Source: Cytospora piceicola
Lineage: Eukaryota > Ascomycota > Sordariomycetes > Diaporthales > Cytosporaceae
Direction: 5' to 3'
Assembly: GCA_023375675.1 (NCBI GenBank)
Contig: JALQBC010000027.1
Coordinates: forward strand, 531,930-595,929
Length of the DNA: 64,000 nucleotides
Part shown: positions 45,000-56,926 of the stretch, one piece after another
Layout: each line of letters starts with the position of its first letter
Position numbering within the stretch: position 1 is the stretch's first letter
The notes under the pieces: generated by a model
Database searches by the model: none
Told to the model about the DNA's origin: nothing
The model's input: only the letters and a program-made list of their open reading frames with translations
Position numbers and translations under genes: made by a program

Positions 45000-47890
45000 G
45001 TTCGGGGGATATGGTCTGTGTATTCCTGACTGGTCTGGGAAGGCTTCCATCAACTTCCTTACTTCTAGTTACTGACCAATGATATCAGCGAATGGCATAT
45101 GTAAGTCCATGCTATCGTTCTCCCTTTAACACTACCTAGGTATATAGTACACCCCTTCTGGACAACAAGCATTATCATTGTCGGAACAGGCGGTCCAACT
45201 GATTCATTGTTTACAATTTCCTCTGTCATCATATTCATCACTCTCAGTTACTGTTCGTAATATCAAAACCCTCTATTACTTTGAGTCTACCTAGGTAGTT
45301 ACCAGTCATTATCTTTCAAAAGACATATTTGGCCGTTTCTACTATTCTAGCAGTCGTTCTTTCCTCTTTCCTCCCGGTTATCCTGTTGGAGCAACTTCCT
45401 AGGAAGGGTAGCAATCATCGACTTCCTTCCTTCCAGTCAGTCATTATTAGCAATCTCTTGCTCGGTTAATTAAATATCATAGATTTCCTTCCTTGTTGTA
45501 TATATATTCGTCCCTCTTTTGTTCTTGTAAGTTTATAACAGGCTTCAAATTAGTGTATTGCATAGGGCATGGGAACAAGTATTATTACTTCCTTGCTTGA
45601 TCCCCTCATTAGTATCCTCGACTTCCTATTTTATTTCCTAATCGTTTTCACCGACTTCCTTACCAGCTATCCAGACAATCGCTCCTCCTCTCCACTCTTA
45701 TAGGATCTCAACCCGGTACCTAGGATATCGTCATATTACAGCTGTTATCATAATTTCCTTAGTAATTATTTCGTTCCTCTTCCGTTCTTATGAGCTCCCG
45801 GCTGACTACTCAGGAAGTCGTTTTATTATAGCTGTCTTATTAACTTCGTTATTAGCTTTCTAGGCGCTTGTCTCTCCTCCGTTTCAATGTTTTATACATT
45901 CTTGCACTAAGCCGACTACTTAGTTAGTGACTACACGGTAGCAGCCACTACTAACTCCTTACTAAGTATCTGGATGATAGACCTTCTCTGTACTTCTAGA
46001 TCCTTAGACTTACTACTTGGAAGTTGTTATATGGCAGCAGTCGTTATCATCGACTTCCTAGTCAGCTGTTCCTCTAGATCCAGCCTAGGTATTTAGGAAG
46101 TCGTCATACAGTAGCAGCTACTATTAACTTCCTTACATTACATACTAGTTGCTATCATCAACTTCTATGTTGGTAATTCTTCTTCTTCTGTTGTTTCTCA
46201 AATTTTGACTCACATGTGCACTTAAGAACACTTCACATAGTAACAGTCCTTCTCGGCTGACTTACCTCACCTGGTAGTTGTCGTTATCAACTTTGTTTAC
46301 TACCCCCCGCCCCGCCCCCCGGGCCTCCCCTAGCTATGGAGGTAATCCTTTCTTTTCCGTCTAGCTATCTGACAGACTTCACGCAGTCAAAGTCAACGTC
46401 AAGTCCCTTACTCTACCTATCTATAATCTGTCGATTGCGTTTACTAGCTACATATATACGGATGTGATGATTTCTGTTCGGTTCTCTTGGATCTTGCACG
46501 GCCATCCGACTGACAACTCGGAAAATCACCACATAGTAAGTCCTATCATCGGCTTCCTCACCTCTGCCTAGGTAGTCACTGAAATGCAAGTTGTTTTATC
46601 GAGGCTCTTTGAGGTGATCTGGACGATCGTTCTTACCTCCGTTCTTGTGAAACCAGGACAACCCAAGGTATCAGTTTTGTGTTCATTCTTGAGGTTCTAA
46701 GATAATCTGTGCGGTCGTTCTTGCCTTTGTTGTTCAGAGTCCGGGATGAATTGGGGATCGTTCCTGCCTCTGCTCAAATTGCAAGACAACATGGGTGGTC
46801 GTTCTTGCCTTCGTTCTTAAGAATCCAACACAACCCCGGGGTTCGTTCTTACCTCCGCTCTTATCATCCCATATATCACTTGGACTGACTCTTTAGGAAG
46901 TCGTCACATGGGAATGCTCATCATTCAATGTTTCCTTCTAGTCACTCGAGTACTAGGGACTATCTCCGGAAATTCTCATGACTATTGAGCCAATCGTTCT
47001 TGCGTCCGTTTCATTGATCCAGGACACCTTCTAAGGCTGACTATGTAGGAAGTCGTCACATGGAAGGCTTCCACATCGACTTCCCTAATCATCGAATTCC
47101 CTGACCATCGACTTCCTTAATCATTGACTTCCTTGAACATTGACCTCCTTGCACATTGACTTCCTGGAACATCGACTTCCTTGATCATCGACTTCCTTGA
47201 ACATTGACTTTCTTGAACATCGACTTCCTTGATCATCGACTTTCTTGAACATCGACTTCCGTCATCGACTTCCTTGATCATCGGATTCCTTGATCATCGA
47301 ATTCCTCAAGGCTGATAATCGAATTCCCTCTTTATCGACATCTGGACTTCCTTGATCATCGACTTCCCTCTTTATCGACATCTGGAGTTCCTTGATCACC
47401 GACTTCCTCAATCATCGACATCTGGATTTCCTCAATCATCGACTTCCTTAACCATCGACATCTGGACTCTCCTCACTTCCAGTGACTCAAGTTCTAAGAA
47501 CCATACTCCAGAGCCTTTGTGACTATCTGGGCATTCGTTCTTTCCTCCGCTCCAACAATCCAAGACATATTCTTGAGCTGACTGACTGGGAAGTCGTCAC
47601 AGAAGGCTTTCTTACCGACTGCCTCACTTCTAGTCACTCAAGTGCTGGACATCATCCTCAAAATCCTTCGTGACTACCTGAGCTAGCGTTACCTCCGTTT
47701 CGTAATTTCAGAATACTTTATTGGAGTGAATCCAGTGGAAGTCACACGGACCGCTTCATCATCGACTTCCCCATTTCAAGTCACTAGTCACAACCATCCC
47801 GACCTTCATCGTTCTTTCTTCTTCGTAAACCCAGCACACCTCCTGGACTGACCACCTGGGTACTTCTTTACGCTGGCTACCTGGTCACAT
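45000..47890. repeat. Degenerate tandem array of about 150-bp hairpin-bearing units
   Basis: The region is built from diverged copies of one pattern. It reads: CTGACT, then AGGAAGTCGTCACAT, a short spacer, CATCGACTTCC, TAGTCACTCGAGT-like, TGACTATCTGGAC-like, then TCGTTCTTxCCTCCGTTCTTAT. Clear GGAAGTCG-type sites lie at about 45811, 46031 (GGAAGTTG), 46102, 46896, 47049, 47589 and 47736. Neighbouring sites in the better-preserved right end are about 150 bp apart. GGAAGTCG and CGACTTCC within a unit are inverted copies and could fold into a hairpin. No transposase frame or terminal repeats were seen. Left copies are more eroded; the left border is approximate. Confidence 0.65.
47073..47467. repeat. 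16-bp minisatellite nested in the hairpin array
   Basis: About 20 variants of CATCGACTTCCTTGAT run head to tail, many differing only in GAT/GAA or TTCCT/TTTCT. In the right half a longer unit including CATCTGGACTTCC recurs four times. The basic unit equals the CATCGACTTCC arm of the surrounding 150-bp repeat, so it is probably a local expansion of that arm. Confidence 0.88.
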
Positions 47891-48026
47891 ATACCGCCCA
47901 TCTTTGACTTATCCAGGACTGTCTATCGACGACATACAATCTGGATGCCATCTCATTGCGGTATTGGTTCCTTCTTCACGGTATTACTTGACTAGTGCGA
48001 CCCAAGAAAGTCTCCGCCTCTTCAAG

Positions 48027-49928
48027 ATGCCAGCCAAGCCTCGAGTTCCAGTCTCTGGAGGATGGAAGGATGCGCATGGAATGGGTTTCATCCCTGAGGA
48101 CCCAGGCGGAAATGATATTCGGAGCCGCCTGAGACCCCGCGTTACCAAGAATTTGGCCGATGCGACCGAGGTCAAGACTCAAACTTTGATCACCCAAGCT
48201 ACACAGCATGAGGTGAAGATTGTGCAGCGTGGAGTGGGGATCAGCCTTGCTACAGAGGTGGTCAAGCACACGGAGGGAGCTACTTCCGAGACTCTGAGGA
48301 AGGTTCGACAAACGACCACGGCATCCCGGGGCGTTGGTACCAAGACACAAGACACCCCAAAGAACACAGAAGATTCTCAAGACAAGGACAAGGTCACTTT
48401 GGTTGTCATTGTTTCTAAGGAGAAAATCCGCAAGACCAAAGGAAAGAAAAAACGGCGGATTTTCATGCCACGCAAAGGCCGCTCCGCTTACGAGAAATAT
48501 ACCAAGGTTCCCTGGAGGACTACACCTTACCCGGACTTCCACGGACCATCCCCCGAGGATTGCGAGAAGGTCTGCGCGCTCCTCGAGGGAGAGCACGGTC
48601 GATGTCCACGACCTGCGGATATTCCCCCTCCCAGCTTGGATGTAGCGGGTTGTGGCCAAGTTCGACAGGTCATCGACGCCATTGTCCGCACGGTCGTCAG
48701 TGCCAACACTACATTCGAGAATGCAGACAAAGCAATCAAGCGTCTCTACAAGACATTCGGCACGGTGACCAAGAACCTACAGCTGAACGCCGATGAGTAC
48801 CCAGGACTGCACCACTGCCTGGACTACAACAGGATACGCTCAGCTTCTGCCAAGGATGTGGCCAATGCGGTCAGGCCGGCAGGGAGTCAGGAGTTGAGAG
48901 CAAAATGTATCAAGAGACTCTTGGACGGCACATACAAAATCAATGCTGATCGTGCCGAGGCTTTCCGCAATGAGACTGTGGAAACCCCAGCCACAGTCCT
49001 CGCCGCTGACCAGCTTTCCGACAAGCAGAAGCAGTCCGAGATCTGGATGTTTGACAACGGCATCCTTCACCTTGAGCACTACCGAGCTCTGTCCAACCAC
49101 GATGCCATGTGCGAGCTTGTCAGCTGGGACGGAGTCGCTGTCAAGACTGCGGCCTGTGTCATGCTGTTCTGCATGCAGCAGCCCGTATTTGCCCTCGACA
49201 CCCACTGCATACGTCTGGCAAGCTGGCTCGGATGGACGCCGCATGGCGCATCGGCGGAGGAGGCCTTTGCTCACCTGGACTGCCTTGTCCCTGACCACCT
49301 GAAGTACCCACTGCACCAACTCTTCATCCGACATGGACAAGTCTGCCTGAAGTGCAAAATGGGGAGCAATGAAGGGTCGACTGGCTGGAACGATTGTGTC
49401 TGTCCGCTCGAGGATCTACTGAAGAGGAAGAAGAAAGAGATTCCGCCTCCAAAGCCAAAGAAGGTCGGGAAGTCAAAGAAGGCAGTGAAGGCAGAGGAGG
49501 CAGTGAAATCAGAGAAGGCTGTGAAGGCAAAGAAGGCAAAGAAGGCTGCGAAGACAAAGGTGGCAGATGTTGGAAAGGAGGATGATACGAACACCGAGAC
49601 TGCACCGCCCAGGAAGCGCGGTCGAAAGCCAAAGCAGGAGATGGGGGATAATAATGGTTCTGATGGTGATGATGACTACGAGGAGCCCCCCAAGAAGCGA
49701 GCCCGCAAGTCTACAAAGAAGGCTGTTAGGGCGGCGCCTCATAAGCCTCAGACTCGCGGCCGGAAGTCAGCTGACAAGGATGCAGCTCAGACAAAGGATC
49801 AGGAAGTAGTCGATGTCCCTGAGGCCATGTTGAACCCGGAGAAGCGTGAGGAGTTGGCCGCCAAGATGGATGTCGATGATGACTCCTCGGAGCTGTCAGA
49901 GCACAGCGATACCGAGTTTTTGGACTGA
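48027..49928 (+). CDS. HhH-GPD (endonuclease III-like) DNA glycosylase with basic AT-hook-like tail
   Basis: Intronless, 633 residues from ATG 48027; the frame is open upstream but has no earlier ATG. The N-terminal 180 residues are polar and probably disordered. The glycosylase domain (about 190-460) includes VVSANTTFENADKAIKRLY and the helix-hairpin-helix region SWDGVAVKTAACVMLFCMQ with the expected catalytic Lys373. Then comes PVFALDTHCIRLASWLGW with catalytic Asp391. The Lys-Asp spacing of 18 equals that of E. coli endonuclease III. A cysteine group follows (C440, C443, C457, C459), but not in the usual iron-sulfur spacing. The tail (470-610) is Lys-rich with PPRKRGRKPK and TRGRKS, AT-hook-like. 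Base-excision repair in the nucleus is the likely role; the target base is unknown. It sits right beside the satellite array. Confidence 0.82.
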   Translation: MPAKPRVPVSGGWKDAHGMGFIPEDPGGNDIRSRLRPRVTKNLADATEVKTQTLITQATQHEVKIVQRGVGISLATEVVKHTEGATSETLRKVRQTTTASRGVGTKTQDTPKNTEDSQDKDKVTLVVIVSKEKIRKTKGKKKRRIFMPRKGRSAYEKYTKVPWRTTPYPDFHGPSPEDCEKVCALLEGEHGRCPRPADIPPPSLDVAGCGQVRQVIDAIVRTVVSANTTFENADKAIKRLYKTFGTVTKNLQLNADEYPGLHHCLDYNRIRSASAKDVANAVRPAGSQELRAKCIKRLLDGTYKINADRAEAFRNETVETPATVLAADQLSDKQKQSEIWMFDNGILHLEHYRALSNHDAMCELVSWDGVAVKTAACVMLFCMQQPVFALDTHCIRLASWLGWTPHGASAEEAFAHLDCLVPDHLKYPLHQLFIRHGQVCLKCKMGSNEGSTGWNDCVCPLEDLLKRKKKEIPPPKPKKVGKSKKAVKAEEAVKSEKAVKAKKAKKAAKTKVADVGKEDDTNTETAPPRKRGRKPKQEMGDNNGSDGDDDYEEPPKKRARKSTKKAVRAAPHKPQTRGRKSADKDAAQTKDQEVVDVPEAMLNPEKREELAAKMDVDDDSSELSEHSDTEFLD

Positions 49929-51068
49929 GCGAGTTTTTGATTTTTGGAGCTTATTGGGATTTCATAATTTACTGGGGTGACTGAAGGCTGGCTGCCCATA
50001 GCAGCTACTGTTGCACTTGCTTCGGATCGTCGAACACGTTAGTTACATAGCAGTTGCAATGGATTTTGATATTACCTACTTACTTTTGAGTCTCATGAGC
50101 TTAACGGCTTTGTCCACGGGTAAGGTCGTCCACGGGTAGGAACATCAAGCCCCGTCGTGAATCCGGCCGGACTTGGTATTCGAATTCTCCGCTGCGGGTT
50201 AGTCCACGCAAGAAGTCATTACCATGCAAATGAAACCGGACTGCTTCACCTCTGGGTAAGGAATTATAGGGTAGTGAATGAAGACTTGCGCACGGTTGAA
50301 GAACACGGACTAGATACATGTAGTGTGCACAGACGATACTCAATTGGCGAGAGTGATTCATATTAGGCTTTGTTTGATATTGTGCATTGGTTGAAATGAG
50401 GATAGATATAGGTAGGCAACATAGGTAGGTTGGCAATCTCCCCCCCCCCCCCTCCTCCCCAACCCCTTGTCATCCCATCCACCACCCGCCGGTCCACCCC
50501 ATCCATCCTCCAGGTATATATGAGTGTATGTATGTATGCGGTTGTTGCGCTGCTTCTCAGTGCTCTCTCTTCCTCTCTCGCTCTCGCTCCCGCCCTTCCC
50601 TTGCCGGATGCAATGCGTTTTCTTTGCGTCGACCTCGTAGTGCAGCATATGCTCTTCTTCCATTCATCCCCCTTCTTCAAGCCGGGTCACGCAAAATTCT
50701 TGAAATGCCCTCCCGAAAACGCCGGACCAGAAACCAGCCCACCAACGCATAATTACCAACAGATAAAGCATAACAGGGGGGAAAGACAGCTAGGAGAGAG
50801 CAAAAGCAAACAAAAAAGGACGAGCGAAATGTGCGTTTTGGGAGAGAGCGGCCGTTGTGTTGATGCGCGCTTCTCTCTCAACACGCCAGAGCAAGAACTC
50901 GTAGATCGCTTTTCATGCGAAGATCGTAAATGCATTGGAGGATTGGGATATCAACAGATGTATGAAAAGAGGAATATAAACCGCCGCGTGTATAGTACGA
51001 CGAGTATAATAATGTGTGGTATATTGATGGTGGAATGCCGTTGTGTGGTGGTGTTGATTAAGTTGATT
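49929..51068. other. Convergent spacer with poly-C tract
   Basis: Between the glycosylase and flippase 3' ends. It holds a C run near 50440-50452 and a short TATG repeat (TGTATGTATGTATG) at about 50525-50538. No gene was recognised; the frame 50430-51092 is low-complexity and overlaps the flippase end. Confidence 0.45.
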
Positions 51069-54000
51069 TTATTCCTTCCTGCTCTTGGATGAGATGATCG
51101 ACATCCCTCGTAGCCTCGACCTATTGAACAGACTGTGGGAAACGTGGTGCCCAGACTGAGAGGACTCCACGCGGCTGAGTCGTGCCGCGGATGTGAAGTC
51201 ACTACTCTGTTCGTAGCTGGGCCGTACACGGTCCATTGACGCGCGTATTCTGTCGTATGACGGACGTGGCCGGTCCACGGACGGGCGCAGCGCTGGTGGC
51301 TCCAGCAGGTCGGGTGACTGTTGCCTCGGTGCCATGTCGATCGGACTCTCATGGCCGGTGTAGTTCGTCCCATCGCTTCCGTTCTGTGCCCGCGTATTAT
51401 GGGTGGCAACAGAGGGAGGATAGATGGGACGCTGGTCTTCATCGACACTGGCGTACTGCACGTGTTTGGACTTTCTTGACATCTGACTAGAGCCGGAGGA
51501 CGAGTCTGTGACGGCGTCGGTTACCGGTTCCGGCTTTGTGACCCCGTTGAACATGCCCAAGGTGACCTGCTCGCGTACAATGTCGACATCGTATGGGAAG
51601 TAGACCTTCTGCAGAGCTTTGATGATGAAGCGTGGGAAGATGCAGATGACTGGCGTGATGAAGAAGCATGCCCAAAATGTTGCCTCCCCGTAAATTTGAG
51701 CACCGGCTTGGTAGAACGACCCCGAATAAATGCTCGCTGTGTAAACTCCGGTCCAGAAGAAGATGAACAGATCACTAAGACTCACAACGAGCAGTATGAT
51801 CCAGTCCCAACGATAGCAGTTGATAAGGATGTACATGTTGATAGTAAGTACGGCCGGGTGTGCGATGTAACATCCAAGACGAAGCCTGTCAGAGACATCC
51901 AAGCCGTTGAACGTGATGAATGAGCTGTTGATCACAGTGAGGTAGGGGATGAAGAAAACCATGACGGACTGGTAGGTGCCGTCCAGCATGTAAAACCTAG
52001 AGTTTCGTTAGCGACAATCATCAAATTGGCGAGGTGTGAAGCTTACCAGAACTTTCGCTGAGTCCACTCCAACCGCTCAATACCTCGGCGGTACAGTTGT
52101 GGAACAGCCAGCGAGACATGATCAGACACATCTTGGTCCAGGACACCCATCAAGATAACAGGGATCGAGGTGAAGAAGAGGTTGAACATGATGATGTAGG
52201 AGTAGTCGAAGATATAGGTGATGTCGAAGTTGCAGAATACTTGGAACCAGAAAATACTAAACGTCCAGATCATGTTCTTGTAGAAGAAGTTACTAATAGT
52301 CTCCGCCAGCCGTCTGTATGACCAACGACCATGGACCAGGACAAGTCTTTGCAAGAAGCGGAACTGGCCAATGGCATAATCGGAAGACATGACGGCTTGA
52401 CGACCTTCTTCTCCCGCAATACCGACACCGACGTCAGCTTCCTGGATCATGGCCACATCGTTGGCACCATCTCCGATAGAGAGAGTCATGACGTCCAACC
52501 CGTTCTTCACCATAGAGACGACTGCAGCTTTCTGAGCAGGACTGACACGACAGCACAGCACTGACTTGCAGTTCTTGCACAAAAGCAGGAACTTCTGCTT
52601 GAGCGACTCGTCCAAAACCCATCTGAGTGTGAAACCATCAATGACCAGGGCATGCGTTGTAGGAGGGGCTTTGTGTTCATGTCGTGCGATTTTGAGTTCC
52701 TCGTCGCTGCCAGTGATGCCGAAATGACGCATGTACTGCTCGAGTGAGGCTTCAACCTCACGCAGGTATTGCTCCGGGGGTGTTTGACCAGACTCGTCTT
52801 CGACGGCTTGCAGACGGATCAACTCCATATCATTGTTGAGGAGGTTGCAAGAGAAACCAATGTTGATAGCGGTCTCAACCTTGTCACCGGTGAGAACCCA
52901 AAGCTTGATACCGGCGTCACCTAGGAGAGCGATCGTGTCGGGAACACCGTCTTGGAGTCGATCTTCGATGGCTGTCCCGCCGAGCAAGGTGAGATCTTGC
53001 TCAATGAGATCAGCAACCGCTTCTAACTTCTCTTCTCGCTGTTCCAGCGCGGTTGCGGCAACCTGATGCTCCTTCTGCCATATCTGATACTGCTGTTCTG
53101 TCAAGTAGCGTTTAGCAATGCAAAGAGTTCGCAAGCCTTCCCGCGCAAACATCTCTAAATGCTCCGCCGTTGTCCTGCGCAAATCTTGCTGCTCTCCCCG
53201 TTTCAGACGGGAATAGATGATGCTGTCGGCGCCCTTGCAGTACAGCACAATTCGGCCATTTGGTAGTCGTACAATTGCGCTCATTCGCTTCCTGCTGGAG
53301 TTGAACTCGATGGTGTTGAGAATCCCGAAGTGTCGATCCTCGCCCAGAACGTTCACATTGATACCGTCACCGGTGTGCCCAAGCACAGTGAAGCCCATGT
53401 CGCGGGCAGTAGCCACCAAAGCCGCTTCGTCAGGAGACTGAGCTTTGAATACCATCTTAGGAGGATCCCCAAGCTGCTTCTCTGCAATGACTGTGTGGCA
53501 GAGCGCCAATGCAAGCATGAACTCCTCGTTCGCTAGTTTCTGCTCCTCTCCATGCTTGCCGGCCAAATCATCAACGAAGTCGGGAGCAATGAACGTGAGC
53601 TCGTCGTCATTCAGATAGGGATTGTCGTGCAACTGCCTCAGGCCCTTCAGTGCCCGTATCTTGGCTTCCGCGATCTCGGCCCTGATCTTGACGGATTCCT
53701 TTTCCACATCGATGCCCAATCGTTTCTGCATGCCAGCCTGGGCTTCTGTGTAAGCCTCGCCATACGGTTGGCTGTTGATTGTTGCCTTCTTGAATTCCAT
53801 GACGTTTTGGGTCAATGTGCCCGTCTTGTCTGAGAAGATATACTCCACCTGACCCACATCGTCTGAAATATTCCAAGACTTCGGGATGCACGGCTGGTCG
53901 ATCGCTTCGTAATACATCTCCACATCGCTGTAGATGAAGATGGCCTGCAGAGTACGCACAATTTCCAGAGAGATGTATAGCGAGATCGGCACCAAGTTCT

Positions 54001-55777
54001 GGAAAACGATCAGAGCTGCCCAGAAAGTAATAAATCCAGTCATAGACGACGTAGACCCGATTGAACCAAACTCGAAGGAGGACAGGGACGCATCCGTTTT
54101 GGCCCAAGTGACTCCGTTGACAAGCGCCGCAACAAGACACATGACGAAGAGAATGACGAAGTTGCAGATAACGTTGAAGTTGAGCTCTCTCGCGATCCTG
54201 GCCCGCTTGGTGGGCGTGATGCCAGCGTTCATCATGATTTTGGTGTCGTGTCCCGTGAAAACGACAACACCGAGGACCCACTCAGTGTTCCGTAAGTTGC
54301 AGCCACGCAGTAGAATGTTGTCGATAGAAATCGGCTCCGACATCTCTTGGACCGAAGAGCCCTTGATCTGCTGGTCCCACTTGATGGCGCCATTATACTT
54401 GTAGAGGTTGGCCTGGGGCGGCTCGCTGTTGACCACGAATTGGGCCATCTCGCAATCCCTAGCGTGCTTCATAGCGCGACCGCAACGCAGGGCCTGGCGC
54501 ACCTTCAAGTTCGTCTCGCCGTCCAGATTCTTCGTTTCCACGTAACATGCTCCATCTGGGTCTGAAGTTGACAGGATGACGATATCTGCCGGAAGTTCAT
54601 CATCACCGTATATTCGCACGAAGTCGCCGACACAAAGGTTCTTCCAGGCGTCTTTGTGGAACCGGGCTTTTCCTGATGCCTCAATATCGTGGTTGATCAG
54701 ATCTCCCTTGATGGCCTCGAATCTTTTTTCACCTTCATCCTCATAGGAATAGCTGGTTCCGGGTCGCGACACGTCCAGGGCTTGACCTTGTTCCTTTTGG
54801 GCAAGAGGGGACTGCACGGGCGTCATTTGGATGTCCTCAGTAGCGGAGGCAGTGGATTGTCGTCGTTTGGAAGCGTTGCGTGTAACTCTCGTGTCGACGG
54901 ACATGCGAGGATCGCTGTTGTCGTATACTCCACTTCTCCTTTGTCGGGTTGCGTCGTCTTCCTTCTTCCAGAGTCGCTCAATGTAATGCCAAATCAATCC
55001 AAAAAACCTGGTGGTGGCCTTCTTGATCTTTCTCCAGGTGGAGACATTGTCCTCCTGTACGTTCGGATTGTTCCAACCTAGAAGTCGGTGGACTGGGGCA
55101 TTATTAAGTTCGTTGTCGAGGATTGTTCGCCGGTAATCTTCGACGGCGTCTTTTATCGCCGTAATGGCGACGATAGCTATTAGAGGCACGGCGTTGAGCC
55201 CGGGGTTTGTACCACCGAATATAGGGAAGATCTGGTAGGGTGTAAGCCGTTGGTTTCACATCAGTAAGGACGTCACAATGCCACTTACAACTAAGATGAC
55301 GAGGAAAAGGAAGAAAATGTTGGCGATGTTTTGAAATTGAAACCACAGGTTCTTGGGAACGAAGGATAATGGCGTGTACTTGGCCGTCCGAATCTTGTTG
55401 CGTGTATACTGTTGCGCTGGATTGCCTTCCTCGTCAAGAAGGTTCTCTGGCAGTGGCAGGTTAAAGTACAATTGTCGTGGCCCGGTAGAATGGTCATCAT
55501 CTTCACCACCTTCGGTATGTGGCCCATCGGTGTTTTGTTGTGGGTGCATCGTTGCTGAACCACCACCGGATTGCCTTTTCTTCTCACCCATTGAGTTCAG
55601 TGTATGCCGGCCGATTAACGAGAGTCGCTTGAGGCTACTGCTCTTGACGGTCATCCTCCGCGTCGCCCATCTTGCCCTTTTCGTGTGATCGATTTTCCTC
55701 TTGTCGGGGCTCTCAGGGCTATTGCTCCCACTGCTAGGTGCGCTGTCCCCAGCGTCGGGTGGTGTTCCTGGCGCCAT
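51069..55777 (-). CDS. DNF1: P4-type ATPase, phospholipid flippase (Dnf1/Dnf2-like)
   Basis: Three exons, 55777-55289, 55231-52047 and 51996-51069, encode 1533 residues. After a polar N-terminus come RTAKYTPLSFVPKNLWFQF and the first spans, then the actuator region (GDELPADIVILSTSDPDG, NLDGETNLK). The PISLYISLEIVRTLQ span characteristic of lipid flippases follows. The phosphorylation site is SDKTGTLTQN with Asp631. The nucleotide domain (FKAQSPDEAALV, YCKGADSII) and the hinge (GDGANDVAMIQEADVGVGI) are intact. The C-terminal tail is Ser-rich with a PS[YV]DRxR repeat. Dnf1/2 move phosphatidylcholine and phosphatidylethanolamine to the cytosolic leaflet with a Cdc50-family partner. Introns are 57 and 50 bp. 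All motifs are present, so it should be active. Confidence 0.94.
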
Positions 55778-56802
55778 TGCGAGGCAGTCGCGGGCGAGGC
55801 CCGATCAGACCTGTGTGCTCGCCAGACTGGGCCGCGTCGGCGTCGGCGTCGGTATTCGTCCGCCTGGCCTTTTGAATGAGGTCGTCGCTGGGATTCCGGT
55901 TTGTAGGAGTGAATAGTTTGAGGATCAAAGTGAGTGAAGACGATGTTGTCGGGTTGCGCAGGTCACAGGTTGGAACGGAACAATTGGAGCGGCGGCTGCG
56001 AGGGGGTGTGTCTTGGTCCGGGCTGCGTGTCAAAAGGCGGAAATGAGGGAGGGCAGCGAGCGGCGTTCGATTCGTCAGTGGATTCGTTTGTGTTTTCAGG
56101 TCGACTAGATTGGAAAAAAAAATAGGGACGGGAATAAACGAGCGAGGGAGGCTAGCAGGTGTGAGATATTGGTCCGAGGGTGCCGGAGAACTCGAAGGGG
56201 GTTCGGGGTACTGCCCCAGCCCGCTGTTGCAGAGAGAGGAGCGGAATGGCGGTCGGTTCGTTTTGTGCTTAGGTGCTTGGATGCTTAGCAACCAGCAACA
56301 AGGAATCCCAGTGATGAGCACCGCACTTGGGCAGGGCCACCTGGGCACCCTGGGCACGTCTATGTATGGGCTGCACTAAAATTGTAGGTGACACTGCCTG
56401 CCTGTCTGCTGCCTGCCTGAGTGTCTGGACTCCAGTGAGAGATTTCGCGGAACGCCACAAGCTGTAAATGGCAGGGTGTCTTTGATTACCGGCAATCGAC
56501 TTGGGTTAGGTGGTGGGCTGGGGAAGAGGGGCGGGAAGGCAGTCTGATAAGAACAACCTCGGGAGAGACAAACAAAGAAATGAAAAGTTGGAAGAGGAGA
56601 ATGATTGATGACTGATGATGGCCAATGGAGGAATTCGCGACTTTGCCGGGGGTCGCTGCGGAGTCGGAGAGCACCTACACCTCAAATTGTCAAATTGCTA
56701 ACGGACGCTACGGGCTCATTATCCCACACTGACAATGTTGGTAAACGGTCCGGCCTTGTAATTACAGTGCACTCGACCGTTGCTGCTAGCTGATGGCCAT
56801 AA

Positions 56803-56822
56803 ATACCTAGGTACCTAGGTAT
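56803..56822. repeat. Tandem TACCTAGG palindrome pair
   Basis: TACCTAGG is present twice in direct contact, followed by TATA, in the spacer upstream of the flippase. It is the same structure as at 43713-43730. Confidence 0.8.
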
Positions 56823-56902
56823 ACCATACTGTGGTATCTGATGGGTGGTTCCATGGTCAAGGTTATCACAGGGCTGACATTAAATACATCGATTGACCAT
56901 GC

Positions 56903-56926
56903 ATACATACCTCGGCAGGTATGTAT
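56903..56926. other. Perfect 10-bp inverted repeat with 4-base loop
   Basis: ATACATACCT (56903-56912), loop CGGC, AGGTATGTAT (56917-56926) pair without mismatch. It lies in an intergenic region, 1.1 kb from the flippase ATG. Function is unknown; it could be a palindromic factor site or a cruciform. Confidence 0.6.

Noticed and set aside
45000..47890. CRISPR-like or known transposon interpretation of the array
   Set aside because: Units are too diverged and lack uniform spacers, the genome is eukaryotic, and no transposase, reverse transcriptase or terminal repeats were seen.
47904..48026. Upstream extension of the glycosylase frame
   Set aside because: The frame is open but has no ATG before 48027 and encodes unremarkable residues; it directly follows the repeat array, so it is taken as leader.
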